DNA of 64,000 nucleotides, from the NCBI GenBank assembly GCA_039105265.1, contig JAPFFF010000034.1, positions 806,001 through 870,000 of the forward strand, written 5' to 3'. Each line of letters starts with the position of its first letter. Position 1 is the first letter of the stretch. This DNA is from Tritrichomonas musculus (lineage: Eukaryota; Parabasalia; Tritrichomonadida; Tritrichomonadidae). The position numbers and the translations under genes are program-made. This document shows positions 1-10,855 of the stretch, in pieces. A model generated the notes under the pieces. That model saw only the letters and a program-made list of their open reading frames with translations. It had not been told where the DNA came from and did not search any database.

Positions 1-2
1 AT

Positions 3-3000
3 ATTTTACTAGAAAAGCATCCTTCTGCTATTGATTATTTTAATTGTCTTAAAGGAAAGGGTATTCCGCTTTTTGAAAAAAGAGGAAATTGTTTATCAAT
101 ATTTGAATTAATAATTTCTAGTGATAATCTAAATATCTTTCAACCCCTAATAGAAAATTTTAATTTAACTTATATTCGTGAATTTTATTATGAAAAATCT
201 CTTGCACTGGCATTAAAATATGATTCAATATTAATATTTGATCTACTAATTAGCGAGTCACCTTTTAATTTATACACTCTTTTTCAAGAATTTCTAAGTA
301 ATATTCACATTCCAACCAGTGATGAAGACAAAGAATCAGCCAATTATCAATTTTTTTTAGCTATAAAAAATTCGAAAAAAAAATTTTTCAACAAAATTTT
401 TGAAAATCATCCAGATGACAGAATAGTCACCCTAGACATGCTTTATTACTGTGATCACACGTCGTTTTGCATATACTTATCGAAGTATATCAAAGAAGGC
501 GAATATTCAAAAATTTCAATGCAAAACGATCAAAAAATCAGACAAGATATATTTGACCTTGTATATGACCTTAGTTCGGAAATTTATGAAAGTCGATCGT
601 TTATTCATTTAGCAGCTAAGAAAGGACAACTTGATATTATAAAGCAGATCCCTTCAATCATGTATGATTCGCATGATTACTCAGGAAACACGCCTCTTTA
701 TTATGCCATTGAAGCTGAGCAATACAAAGTGGCCAAATATCTTATCAAACATGGCGATTGCGACTTTTGCCATCTAGGAAAGAAGACAACACCGTTACAT
801 CTTGCTGTTAAAGGCAGACTTGAGATCCTTGAAATAATGCTCTCTTATGTCAATAGTAAAAAATATAAACGTCTTTTTGACATCAATGTGAAAGACAGTT
901 TTCAAAACATTCCACTTTTAGCGCCATTTTTTTCAGAGCAAGGAAAGATGATCAAGAACAAAGATATAAATCCTTCTTGCCTGAAACTGATAATTGAGAA
1001 TGGAGCCGATATAACAGCCTGTGACAGCCAAGGAAACAACATTTTATTCTATGTATTCAAATTTTTCTATATAATTAAATCACCCGACTTTTTCAATTAC
1101 ATTCTCAATCAGAGAGAACTTACATTGACTGAAAAAGGTAAAGAGTCATTATTAATTCAATTGTTTAATCAACGAAATATCGATAATATTAACATCTTTC
1201 TTGATAGATTTGAAATTGACGCTGACTTTATGAGAACGATTTTTGGCCAGTATGAAATACCGAGTATTGAAAAAGTTTACTCACTATTGAAAAAGCAAGG
1301 AAAAAATGAAATTGAATATTTTTTTGAATGCTTGAAAAATGCTAAAGAAAATGTGATTAATCTATTATTGAAAAATATTAATGGTCTTATTTTTTACGTT
1401 GATTCAAATGACAATAATAACAACATTTTGTTCATTTTGGCGAATTTTTATTTTCATTCTGATCGTTATCTCAAATCGATATTAATCACTATTTTTGAGG
1501 CAATAATTGAACATGATCGTGATGATTTTCTTTTGATAAAAAATAAAGAAAATGGTGACACTTTTCTTCATGTAGCTATACGAAAAAGTAACGGATTACT
1601 CATTCAAATCATGCTTGATATTTACCAAAAGAAAGAAAACAAAATTTTTAAGAAATTCCCAGATAATAAAGAAAGGATTTGGTCTTCGATTAATAAGCTT
1701 TTTTATCAATCAAATGACGATAAAAACAATAGACAAAATCCAATTGAATTGGGAACAGTCTTGTTTTTTGATTTTGGCAATATTTTTCCTTTTGAAATTT
1801 TTGAGATTGAACCTTCTTACATTGAATTAGAGAACTTTTTGAATAAAATTCCAAATCCAAATGTATTTCAAAATGGTGAACCGTTACTCATAAAATATGT
1901 TAATTATGAGAAATTTGATGAGGATGAAATACTCAAAATTCTTGAATTGTTTGATTCTTATCATTGCGATTTCACACTGAAAAAAGGAGACGATTATGCA
2001 GCCTTGATTTTGCTAAACAGACGTTTTTCAAGGGCTCTTGATTATCTACTGTCACACCAAGGAGTTGGCTTGTATGCACCGAACATTGTTGATATCATCA
2101 ATGACTATGAATACAACAAAGAAAAATTGAATGAGAATGATTTTATTGATGACAAACTCATTGAAAAAATCAAGAAGTTTTCTAAATATTACGATGCCTT
2201 TGTAAATTTGAGGAAATACATAAGAAAATTTGACGTAATTAAAAACGCAATTTATAAGACACTTCAAACAAATTCACTGTTCAGTGATGACGACAAAAGT
2301 TTCTGGCCACTTTTGCCATCGATTCAAAGAATGTCGACATTCAATGACCATTATGCACTGATTATTGATTCATTTCAAAAGTTCCTTACTTTTGAGTCCC
2401 CAATTCAAAATTTCTTTGAAAAATTCATTCCATTTTACGATAATGTTTACGGCCAATTTTACACTCAAATTTTGGCTGTTCAAAATCAATTCACAATGGA
2501 ACAAATTGAGCATTTTATGATTGATTCAAATAGCATCATTGGGAACTTTTCTTCCATTTCCAATTTCTGGGCAGCTTTTGAATCAAACATTGCTGATTTG
2601 ATCAAATACAATCTGAACAATGAGATGAAAGAGAAGCTGTTAAAATCAAGAGAAAAGTGCCAAGAAGTAATTGATAAAGTTCAAGTTTATTCGCCACAAA
2701 TTGAGGAATTTAAAGAAGTCATTAAAGATAAAGAGATTGTTTATGACATTGATTACGACATCTCGCAATTGTCATCGAAACTTTATCAAGTTTTTGTCGA
2801 AATTATTGACTGTCGAATAAACTTGACAAAATTCCTCTCGCAAAATGAAACAAAAGAATTTTATCTGATCTGTACAGATGAGGTTATCTTGCTTGCTTTT
2901 GTTGATTCGGATAAAGTTCATTTCTTCTTTAAAGAGAAGATAACAGATGTCTTTTGCGAGACAGTTTTCAATTATGATGAATCCAAAATGAAATTGTTCA

Positions 3001-3341
3001 CAATCGGCGGAATGATTGAATTTAAACAAATTGACATTTCTGGTGATAAATGCCATTTGTTGAAGAATATAGGCCAATTAATGATCAATAGAGAGTTGGC
3101 TAGATTGAATAAGATATTCGAAGATACATGGAAATTACGAAGAGAGTTAGAAGAAGATGATCCTGATACAATGGTTTGCATTCAACACATTCAAAAAGAA
3201 AATTTAAACATTGTTCAGTTATTATATCATTGTGATAAAAATTTAAATATTGAAGAAGTTAAAAGAATTGGTATCGAACAAATTCAACAAAATTTGTATA
3301 AGAATAACACAAATATGCTCTTATTTTCTTTAAAAAAATAA
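3..3341 (+). CDS. Ankyrin-repeat protein with DH/PH-like C-terminus (5' partial)
   Basis: The frame is open from the first bases of the window through the first in-frame ATG at 438, so the true start lies upstream; 1,112 residues are present. Ankyrin units are clear at about residues 198-355, for example IHLAAKKGQLDIIK, TPLYYAIEAEQYKVAKYLI and TPLHLAVKGRLEILEIML. Weaker units follow to about residue 690. From about 730 to 900 the protein is helical, then about 950-1026 reads like a PH domain (EFYLICTDEVILLAF, then strands and a closing helix). That order resembles a Dbl-homology RhoGEF followed by PH, so a role in small-GTPase signalling at membranes is possible; this is inference from layout. 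No signal peptide or membrane segment is visible in the part present. The stop is TAAA, fitting the trichomonad poly(A) signal overlap. Confidence 0.85.
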   Translation: MLLEKHPSAIDYFNCLKGKGIPLFEKRGNCLSIFELIISSDNLNIFQPLIENFNLTYIREFYYEKSLALALKYDSILIFDLLISESPFNLYTLFQEFLSNIHIPTSDEDKESANYQFFLAIKNSKKKFFNKIFENHPDDRIVTLDMLYYCDHTSFCIYLSKYIKEGEYSKISMQNDQKIRQDIFDLVYDLSSEIYESRSFIHLAAKKGQLDIIKQIPSIMYDSHDYSGNTPLYYAIEAEQYKVAKYLIKHGDCDFCHLGKKTTPLHLAVKGRLEILEIMLSYVNSKKYKRLFDINVKDSFQNIPLLAPFFSEQGKMIKNKDINPSCLKLIIENGADITACDSQGNNILFYVFKFFYIIKSPDFFNYILNQRELTLTEKGKESLLIQLFNQRNIDNINIFLDRFEIDADFMRTIFGQYEIPSIEKVYSLLKKQGKNEIEYFFECLKNAKENVINLLLKNINGLIFYVDSNDNNNNILFILANFYFHSDRYLKSILITIFEAIIEHDRDDFLLIKNKENGDTFLHVAIRKSNGLLIQIMLDIYQKKENKIFKKFPDNKERIWSSINKLFYQSNDDKNNRQNPIELGTVLFFDFGNIFPFEIFEIEPSYIELENFLNKIPNPNVFQNGEPLLIKYVNYEKFDEDEILKILELFDSYHCDFTLKKGDDYAALILLNRRFSRALDYLLSHQGVGLYAPNIVDIINDYEYNKEKLNENDFIDDKLIEKIKKFSKYYDAFVNLRKYIRKFDVIKNAIYKTLQTNSLFSDDDKSFWPLLPSIQRMSTFNDHYALIIDSFQKFLTFESPIQNFFEKFIPFYDNVYGQFYTQILAVQNQFTMEQIEHFMIDSNSIIGNFSSISNFWAAFESNIADLIKYNLNNEMKEKLLKSREKCQEVIDKVQVYSPQIEEFKEVIKDKEIVYDIDYDISQLSSKLYQVFVEIIDCRINLTKFLSQNETKEFYLICTDEVILLAFVDSDKVHFFFKEKITDVFCETVFNYDESKMKLFTIGGMIEFKQIDISGDKCHLLKNIGQLMINRELARLNKIFEDTWKLRRELEEDDPDTMVCIQHIQKENLNIVQLLYHCDKNLNIEEVKRIGIEQIQQNLYKNNTNMLLFSLKK

Positions 3342-3875
3342 AATAAAGTTGAATTTTTTTTTTTTTGGAATATTCACAACGATTGTTTTGCATTCAATCT
3401 TGGTTTTAAAGATTTTTCAATAGAATTATAGTATATTTTTAAGGGCGAAGTCCACTTCTGAATTTCTTTCATATATACTTTTGGTTTAAAATTATTTTCT
3501 ATTTTCTCATATATATTTTATATTTTAGTTTCAATTTTTACCATTTGTAGTAATTATTATTCATTTTACTTGGAGATATTTTCACAGAAAAAAGTGATCA
3601 AACCCTTAAATAAAATAATTTACAAATGTTATAACTTCTTGAATAGTTTCTAGGATATATATTTTTAAATAATTTTGGAAATAAAATTAATATATTAAAT
3701 TATAAATTGTATATAAAATCAAAATATTTATTTTTAAGGAAGATTTTTACAAAATTATTTCTGGGTTATTTTTAAAATTTGAAAACATATTGAAAAAAAT
3801 TGACATTAACCATCTTTTTCAATCAATTTTATTGAATTTATTGAATTTTATGGTTTTTCGAAAGATTCATCCAAA
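3342..3875. other. Intergenic, AT-rich
   Basis: No open frame or RNA gene is seen. The last bases before the next ATG contain TTCATCC, a weak Initiator-like match. Confidence 0.6.
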
Positions 3876-5261
3876 ATGATCTTGATTAGTGCGTTTGCCA
3901 TTCTTGCATCATCGTTCAAAGTAGGAAATTTCGAATATAACGCTGTAGGCGATAAAGCTACATTAGTTTCAGCAACTTGTCCTCAACAAGGAACAGAATT
4001 AAATATTCCAGAGACTTTCGAGCATTCAGGCGTCCAGTTTACCGTCACCAACATAGGAAACAATGCTTTTAGGGATTGTAAAACTTGGGAAGGCCCCCTT
4101 ACTCTTCCATCAAGCCTTGAAGCAATTGGAAATAACGCTTTCTATTTTTGCAGCAAGCTAACTGGTAACCTAACAATTCCAAAAGGCGTTACTTCAATTG
4201 GATTCCAAGCGTTTATCGATTGCACTGGGTTCAATGGACAATTAACAATTCCAGACACAGTTACTTCAATAGGAGGTTCAGCATTTTCAGGATGCACAGG
4301 TTTAACTGGGGATTTAGTTCTTCCTTCTCAACTCACTGTAATTGAAGACCAAACATTCTCCAGTCTTGGTTGCTCAGGATCATTAACTCTTCCAGCAAAC
4401 CTTGTTACAATTGGATCACGTTCTTTCCAATACACAAATTTCTCTGGCCAACTTAATCTTCCCCAATCTCTTACAACCATCAAATCAACTGCCTTTTCAG
4501 GATCAACATTTACAGGTAATTTAAATCTTCCTTCAAATCTTGAAACAATTGATTTTAGCGCCTTCAGAGATTGCACTGGATTTACAGGTTCATTAACAAT
4601 TCCAAACAAGGTCACAACAGTTTCATATGACGTATTTTCGGGCTGTACAGGATTCAATGGAAATTTGGTCCTTCACTCAGAAATATCAAAAATTGATAAT
4701 CGTGCATTTTACGATTGCAACGGTTTAATTGGGACATTAAATATCCCCGAAACAGTTGAATCAATTGGATACGATGCATTCTTTAACTGCACAGGCTTTA
4801 CCGGATCACTCACTCTACCTGATTCATTAACGACAATTGATAATAGAGCATTTTTGAACTGTTCTGGATTAAATGGCGTTTTAACATTTGGCGAAAACAT
4901 TACATCATTTGCAAACGACTCTTTTGTCGGCACCAAGTTTACAGCAGTCCACTTTGTGGGAGAAGCAAATATTAAGGATTGCAAGAGTTTAGGTGGAATT
5001 ACTGTCGATGTAGTAAATGTTCCAAAGGAGTATGAAGGTGATCAATTTTGCAACGTTACCGTCGAAAAGAATTTTGAACCCGGAAAACCACCTAAAAAGA
5101 AATCTGGATTGAGCCTTGGCGCTATAATAGCAATTGCTGTATGCGCTGGCGTAGTAGTGATTGCTGCTGTCGTAGTTGCCGTGGTCATAATTCTTAAGAA
5201 GAGAAAATCAACAAATGCTGATGATCTCAAATCTGATATAAATGAATCAAGCGCAGCTTAA
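3876..5261 (+). CDS. BspA-like leucine-rich repeat surface protein, type I membrane
   Basis: 461 residues. A short hydrophobic N-terminus (residues 1-13) can serve as signal peptide. Residues about 50-375 hold roughly 13 LRR_5/BspA units of about 23-24 residues with the pattern LTIPxxVTSIGxxAFxxCTGFxG. A long hydrophobic helix spans residues 414-440, followed by KKRK and a 21-residue acidic cytosolic tail. This is the classic layout of trichomonad BspA-like surface proteins, which are linked to adhesion and immune recognition; that role is family knowledge. A TTCATCC motif lies just upstream of the ATG, and the stop is TAAA. Unlike the two kinase-LRR genes further on, this one has the signals for surface display. 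Confidence 0.88.
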   Translation: MILISAFAILASSFKVGNFEYNAVGDKATLVSATCPQQGTELNIPETFEHSGVQFTVTNIGNNAFRDCKTWEGPLTLPSSLEAIGNNAFYFCSKLTGNLTIPKGVTSIGFQAFIDCTGFNGQLTIPDTVTSIGGSAFSGCTGLTGDLVLPSQLTVIEDQTFSSLGCSGSLTLPANLVTIGSRSFQYTNFSGQLNLPQSLTTIKSTAFSGSTFTGNLNLPSNLETIDFSAFRDCTGFTGSLTIPNKVTTVSYDVFSGCTGFNGNLVLHSEISKIDNRAFYDCNGLIGTLNIPETVESIGYDAFFNCTGFTGSLTLPDSLTTIDNRAFLNCSGLNGVLTFGENITSFANDSFVGTKFTAVHFVGEANIKDCKSLGGITVDVVNVPKEYEGDQFCNVTVEKNFEPGKPPKKKSGLSLGAIIAIAVCAGVVVIAAVVVAVVIILKKRKSTNADDLKSDINESSAA

Positions 5262-5459
5262 AATTTAAATAAAAAATTAATTCATTATATGATATTTTCT
5301 TTGAATAAAAAGAGAAATCTTAATGAACTTTTTCAATATTGATATTTAATTTTGAGATTTTTGAGTTTTTATAATATTTTCTCTATAAATTGAATGTTTA
5401 AGTGCTAATGCCTAAGTTTAATTATCAATTAATTTTTTTCATTCATATAAAATTGATTC

Positions 5460-6530
5460 TTTGAATTAACTTTGAAAGGATATAAGATTCGTGACAATCA
5501 TCGCCAAGCTCAAGCAATTCTTCATTTGATTGTAAATATTGCAAATAATCACAATCGATCAGTAACTTTCTTTAGCAAAATTGTAAAAGTAATATTATAT
5601 TTCAAAGATCAAATCAAGCAAACCTTGTCAAAAATAATATATATTCAACATTTTTAAAAGCAAGAAAAAATACTTCTTTTTCTTATTGAACAAGAAATGT
5701 TTGTCATTGATCAATCAATTGCTACCATCATGCAAGAAGACATTTACCAAGAAGCCAAATATCAACAGTACTTTTTATAGAATTAAAGTTATATTTGGAA
5801 AAAAGGGAAATTGAATCAATTTCTCGAGAAATTCCTGAAAATTTTGAAGAATTTCGAAAAACTGGTGAAAACCACAGCGAATTGTGCGAATTAATTCGAA
5901 AAGACTCAATAGAAGACTTCATTACTTATGTTAACAAGACCAACTTACTTCTCAAAAAAACGGTCGACCATTCAATTTTTGAGACAAATCCGTTACTACT
6001 CAAAAGCATTTATCCTTCGAATGACAATTATTATTATGGCCAAAAGAAAGAAAACACGAGCAGGTTAACATTATTTGGCTCAATTCAAATATTCAAATAT
6101 TTGAATGAAAACGGTTGTGCCTCGGAACCATCATTGTGGATTTAAGTAATCAACGGTCAAGATCCCGAAATAATTCAAATTTTGAAAGATAAAAATATTT
6201 CACCTTTGAATACAAAGAAATTTTGAAAGATAAAAATATTTCACCTTTGAATATAAAGAAATTTTGAAAGATAAAAATGTCACCACATTGAAATGACAAA
6301 TTATATTCAAAAAAGTTTCGTGGATTCAAAAACATTGAATTCTTCAATGAAATCAATTAAGTATTATAACTTCGCATTTATTAAAAATGATGAAGTTGAT
6401 GATTCAAAGTTTTATGCGTTTAGTAAATATGACCATTGCCCATTTGTTGACGTTTAGTAATTATTTGAATGTCATAATATGGAAATGATCATATTTAAAA
6501 ATAAATTATTTTTATTCAAAAAGTGGAATT
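5460..6530 (+). pseudogene. Decayed DUF3447/ankyrin-type gene
   Basis: Pieces in different frames match, in order, the genes at 10856-12097 and 33849-36461. The first piece (about 5490-5660) carries LHLIVNIANNHNRS, like FHLIIEIANNHNRS of the minus-strand paralogue. The second (5795-6145) carries KTGENHSELCELIRKDSIED and HSIFETNPLLL. A third (about 6340-6460) carries YNFAFIKND and KYDHCPFVDV, like the KCHNYAFVNNY and KYDCPLFVNYL region. Stops and frame changes separate them, and a 41-bp tandem repeat interrupts the middle. The ankyrin array expected downstream is missing. It looks like a once full-length family member that has lost function; no ATG in frame begins the pieces. Confidence 0.8.
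6177..6280. repeat. 41-bp tandem repeat, about 2.5 copies
   Basis: Units start at 6177, 6218 and 6259 with the core AAATTTTGAAAGATAAAAAT. The period is 41, not a multiple of three, so each copy shifts the frame of the surrounding ankyrin-family pseudogene. The first unit derives from coding sequence (QILKDKNISPL). Confidence 0.9.
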
Positions 6531-7152
6531 TAATATGAAAAATAAAATCATTTATAATACCAAATACCAAAAGCAGAATCCTATATCAGCGATGCTATTG
6601 TTACATATTTTTAATGGATACTCAAGAAATTACGCTTTACTAGTAATAAACGATATTTTAATCTAGTATTTGGGTAAATACTCTTAGAGACGTAAAAAAG
6701 GTGGTAAAGGTTTAGGCATTTTCTGATACTTTTTTATCGTTGTCAGCATGTTACAATATATTAATATATTTTAAATATATTTTATTCTTGGGAAAAACCT
6801 TTATTTTAAAAGCTGTTATTTATTACTAATTCTACAGTAAAGTGTAAGTCAAAAACTTTTTTTCATCCATATGTAATTTGTTATTCAAAATACATATTTT
6901 TTTTTTTTCCCTCTCTCAAAAAGTATATTATGCCATTAAGAAAATTCAAAATAATTCAACTTTTAAGAGAAAATTTTGACTTAAAATGATGTGATTTATA
7001 GAAATTGATAAAGAATGAAATCCCAAATCACACTTGTTTATTTTTGTTTTTTCATAATTTTTAAAAATATCATATTTTATTAAAAATTTTAAAAAATCAA
7101 CTTTTTCAATTAAAATTTTTGAAATGTTTTCAATAAAAAAATTTTTAATCTA
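6531..7152. other. Intergenic, AT-rich
   Basis: No gene, RNA or clear repeat is seen. A poly-T run lies near 6900. Confidence 0.6.
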
Positions 7153-7160
7153 TCATTTTA
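7153..7160 (+). promoter_or_regulatory. Initiator-like motif TCATTTTA
   Basis: TCATTTTA lies 12 bases before the ATG at 7165. It fits the Initiator consensus known in Trichomonas vaginalis (TCA, then pyrimidine, then A/T), which normally sits within about 20 bases of the start codon. Confidence 0.6.
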
Positions 7161-7164
7161 AATA

Positions 7165-7653
7165 ATGAGTGAATCTGTTAAAGTATTGGTTTGTGTTCCA
7201 TTTATCCGTTCTTTTTTAGTCCTTGTTAGAGAAACTCAAACAATAAATATCATATTGAAAACATTTCCCAATATTCAAGATAATACTAAATTAATTTTTT
7301 TATATGATGGTGCACAATTAATTCCAAATTTAACATTTGGTGAAGCAAAAATTCAAGATAATTCCACAATTGTAATTGGTATCAAAACAGATGATTTATC
7401 AATAAATTATTATTTGATTTCTCTTTCCAAAATATCAAGAAAACCAGAATATGTTACCAAAATATTAAATTCATTTTATGAAAAAGATAAAAATAACAAC
7501 AGAAACCATTCTTTGTCAGAAAAAAAATTCTTCTTCATTGAACACATGAAATCCTTATATTTACAAATTGATTTTTCAAGAGTCAAGAAACAAATAGAAA
7601 TACCAGATACTCAAAATCAATTATTATGTGAACCATTACCAATATTGTTTTAA
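7165..7653 (+). CDS. Small protein with N-terminal ubiquitin-like fold
   Basis: 162 residues. Residues 5-75 follow a ubiquitin-like pattern: two strands with a VLVRETQT turn, a helix, then LIFLYDGAQLIPNLTF, AKIQDNSTIVIGIK, matching ubiquitin's LIFAGKQLEDGRTL and NIQKESTLHLV. No di-glycine tail follows, so it is a ubiquitin-like domain protein, not a conjugated modifier. Residues 80-162 are charged and unassigned. The start is supported by the Initiator-like motif 12 bases upstream, and the stop is TAAA. Coding-like remnants just downstream (7743-7928) may mean the original protein was longer. Function unknown. Confidence 0.7.
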   Translation: MSESVKVLVCVPFIRSFLVLVRETQTINIILKTFPNIQDNTKLIFLYDGAQLIPNLTFGEAKIQDNSTIVIGIKTDDLSINYYLISLSKISRKPEYVTKILNSFYEKDKNNNRNHSLSEKKFFFIEHMKSLYLQIDFSRVKKQIEIPDTQNQLLCEPLPILF

Positions 7654-8900
7654 ATCTTTGAGGGGAAAAAAATATTGATTAAAAAATCAATTATGAGATT
7701 CAATTGGATTGATTTCAATGATTGATTTAAAACAAAAATGGATTGGAAAAGTGGTCTTTCCATTCATATTTTTTTGATTTAAAAGTAGAAGGAGATATTC
7801 TATTTATGAAATCTGAAGAATCAAGGGATCTGTTCAATGTTAAAAGAAACAAAGATTCAAAATTATTTATGATACGACATGTGATCAATAAAAAAAAATT
7901 TTTTTGTTACTTATTTCATTTCTTTTGAAGAATACAAATAGAATTTACATTAATAATAATAAGACAAAACGTTTTCATATAAAATGAAGAAAATAATTTA
8001 TTTTTAATATCCTTTTGATATGAGAAAACTGTGTGAAATGCATATAATATCTTTTTCATTTCGTAATTACCACTCACTCAAAGAAATTAGAATTAAAATG
8101 GATCCACAACTTTAAACAATTTAGCGATATTCATTATCTAGTACTTCAAATGATAGTATTTTTTCATAATCAGAGATGATACAAATCACGTTATTTCTAC
8201 TATTTAAGTTTCTTTATATAATTCAGTCATTGGGAAACATTTAAATCTAGTGAATTGTTGCAGAAAAATTTAGCAAAAACATGAAATTGATTATTTTTAT
8301 TTTCAATTAATTTTATCCATCGAGGTTCAAATTTTTTCATCAAGATCGACCGAATTTTGCAAAATTTCCAAGACGACATGAAGAAATACTATTCAAACTC
8401 AGAGGTCTATGTAAATATTTTTGATTCTGCATAAGATTAATTAAATAGGTATAAATTTTATGCAGTGTTTTTCATGTCTCAAAAAGTTATAAAGCATTAT
8501 AACAAAAGATAAATTGGAGTAGTTTTAATGAAGGCTACTCGTTTCAAAAAGCTACATCATTAATTTATTAAATTAATTTATAGGCATTTAAGTTTATTAA
8601 AAATCTTTTTTCTATTATGAAAAAAGAAGTTAAGAAAACTTTTATATCAATTGTGATGCCAAAAAAAAAGGCTTATAAAATTTAAAATTAGAAAAAGTAT
8701 TAAAAAGCTTACACATATTCTCCTTCATATAGTAAATTTATTTTTATAAAATGAGTTAAAAGAATATATAAGTTGCCAAAACTAATGATTCATTAATTAA
8801 TATCGAATTCATTGTTTTTTTTCATAGTCAATAGGTATACTAAATAAGTTTCAAAGAAAAATTCATTAATTAAAAAAAAAAGAATTTCTTCTTTGTCTTC
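7654..8900. other. Intergenic with one possible coding remnant
   Basis: A 61-codon frame at 7743-7928 (SYFFDLKVEGDILFMKSEES) looks coding but has no ATG; it may be a decayed extension of the ubiquitin-like gene. The rest is AT-rich without recognisable features. Confidence 0.45.
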
Positions 8901-8904
8901 AATT

Positions 8905-10840
8905 TTTATTCTTTTATTATGAGTCAAAAGTTTAATGATAGCAAGATTTTCTTTTTCGATAGCAAGATGCAATGGTGATTTTTCATTGAAATCATTTCAA
9001 ATAAATTACATGAAATATATTTAAGAATGTCATTCAAATTTTTACTTCATAATTTTACTAAAAAATTATATTTCAAATTTCACAAAAAGATTATACCCAA
9101 TTTCATTAAAAATAAAGGTTAAAAATATCATTAAAATAAGATTCCAAATATGATTTAAAAATATAGTTTTGAATATAATTAAAAATTTGATGTTGGATTT
9201 CATTAAAAATATTGAACGTAAATGTATGGATAATTTATATTGATATCATCTTTACTTAATAAAAATTTTATAATTTTATAATTTCCTTTTTCAATTGCTA
9301 AATGTAAAGGTGTTTTATAAATAAATAATTGAATTTTATTAAATATAAAATTACTAATTTCATTGAAATATTTCATTTTGAATGACATTGAATTTTGTGA
9401 ATTTAAATAAAAATGTAATATATAATTTTCAATTGTATTAAATACTAATAATTTATAATTTTGTTAAATAAAGAATTATTAATATCATAAAAAATTTTTT
9501 TTTAATTTCATAAAAAATATTATTTGAAATATCATTGAAATTGACGTTTTAAAATATTATTGAATTATATTTTTCAATTTTATCTAAAGATATAATTATA
9601 AATTTTATTTAAACATATAATTATTAATTTTATGGAACTCTATGTTTTAAATGTAATTAAAAAAACATATATTGAATTTTATATAAAATGAATAAAAACA
9701 TAGGGAATATTGATATCTAGTTTATCATTACTCGATAATAGCTTAATAATTTCAAGATTTTCATTTTTGATTGCCAAATAAAAAGCTGTTTGATTAAATC
9801 AAAATAGAATTTCATTTAATTGATTTTTAAATTTTATTGAAACAAATAATTAGGAATTCGATAAAACTGCATATTATTATAAATAGTATTGAAATTGATA
9901 ATGTGAAATTCCATTAAACATTTAATATATAATTTCATTGAAATATGTAATCATAAATAAAAAAAGCAAATAAAGTTATTAATATTATTGAAATATATGA
10001 GGTATAATATCATTGAAAAATTTAATTCTCAATTTCTATTTTGAATGTAATTTAAATAAACGTTTTTGAATTTCATTTAAATAAATTATTTCAAATTATA
10101 TCAAAATAAACTACTTTGAATGCGATTTAAATATATTTGGTTGAATTTTATAAATATTTTTCGATGAAAATACATGGACTATTAATATCAAGCCTTTCAT
10201 CATCCAATAATAACTTTAATAATTCAATATTTTCATTTTTAACTGCCAAATAAAATGCTGTCATATTAAATTATTTTCAAATTTGATTAAAAAATATATT
10301 TTATGAAATATCATTAAAACATTGAATATTTGAATATCATTGAAACATTATTTTTTAACTTCATTGAAAGATATTTTTTTAAATTTTATTAAAAGATTAA
10401 AAGCTGGATTTGATTAATATTCTTAATTCAAAATGCATGCAATATTTATATCAATTATATCATAACTTAATAATAATTTTACAATTTCAAGGTTTCCTTT
10501 TTCAACAGCCAAAAAAAATGGAGTTTTATTAAAAAAAATTTAATCTCATTAGAATGCTTAATTGAGAAATATCAAAAATTCATTATATTTTAAATACTAT
10601 GAAACATAAGATCATCTAAACATAGAGCATATTTGGATCAAGCATTTCATTTGATAATAAAAGCTTTGCAATTTCTAAATTTCCATGTTCGACAGCAACG
10701 TATAAAGCAGTTTTATAAATTTCATATAAGAAATGCTATTAAATAGAATGGATTGAAATTTCATAAATAAATTAGAATTAAATTTCATAAATAAATGAAT
10801 TTATAAATACTATATTTTTCTTTAATTCTATTAAATATTT
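8905..10840 (-). pseudogene. Six isolated ankyrin repeats separated by AT-rich spacers
   Basis: Each block encodes almost exactly one ankyrin repeat. In transcription order they lie at about 10720-10625 (KTALYVAVEHGNLEIAKLLL), 10530-10435 (KTPFFLAVEKGNLEIVKLLL), 10265-10160 (TAFYLAVKNENIELLKLLL), 9790-9700 (QTAFYLAIKNENLEIIKLL), 9320-9225 (KTPLHLAIEKGNYKIIKFLL) and 8985-8925 (KSPLHLAIEKENLAIIKLL). They continue in order from the truncated gene at 10856-12097. The spacers of about 90-380 bp are made of diverged copies of a TTTAATGAAAT-like unit, and no single frame connects the blocks. The spacers fall where the intact paralogue (33849-36461) has variable loops between repeats. No trichomonad intron borders (GTAYGT and ACTAACACACAG) are seen, so decay of an ankyrin tail with expanded loops is the simplest reading. 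Confidence 0.75.
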
Positions 10841-10855
10841 AGATTTTAAATGTTA

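Noticed and set aside
4328-4984. Open frames on the strand opposite the BspA-like gene
   Set aside because: They mirror the LRR repeats of the real gene and have no independent support.
6177-6280. CRISPR-like array
   Set aside because: Contiguous 41-bp tandem units with no spacers, in a eukaryotic pseudogene.
7743-7928. 61-codon frame after the ubiquitin-like gene
   Set aside because: No ATG in frame and no family; noted only as a possible remnant.
9000-10840. AT-rich spacers between ankyrin blocks as ordinary introns
   Set aside because: No GTAYGT donor or ACTAACACACAG-type acceptor of trichomonad introns was seen at the block edges.
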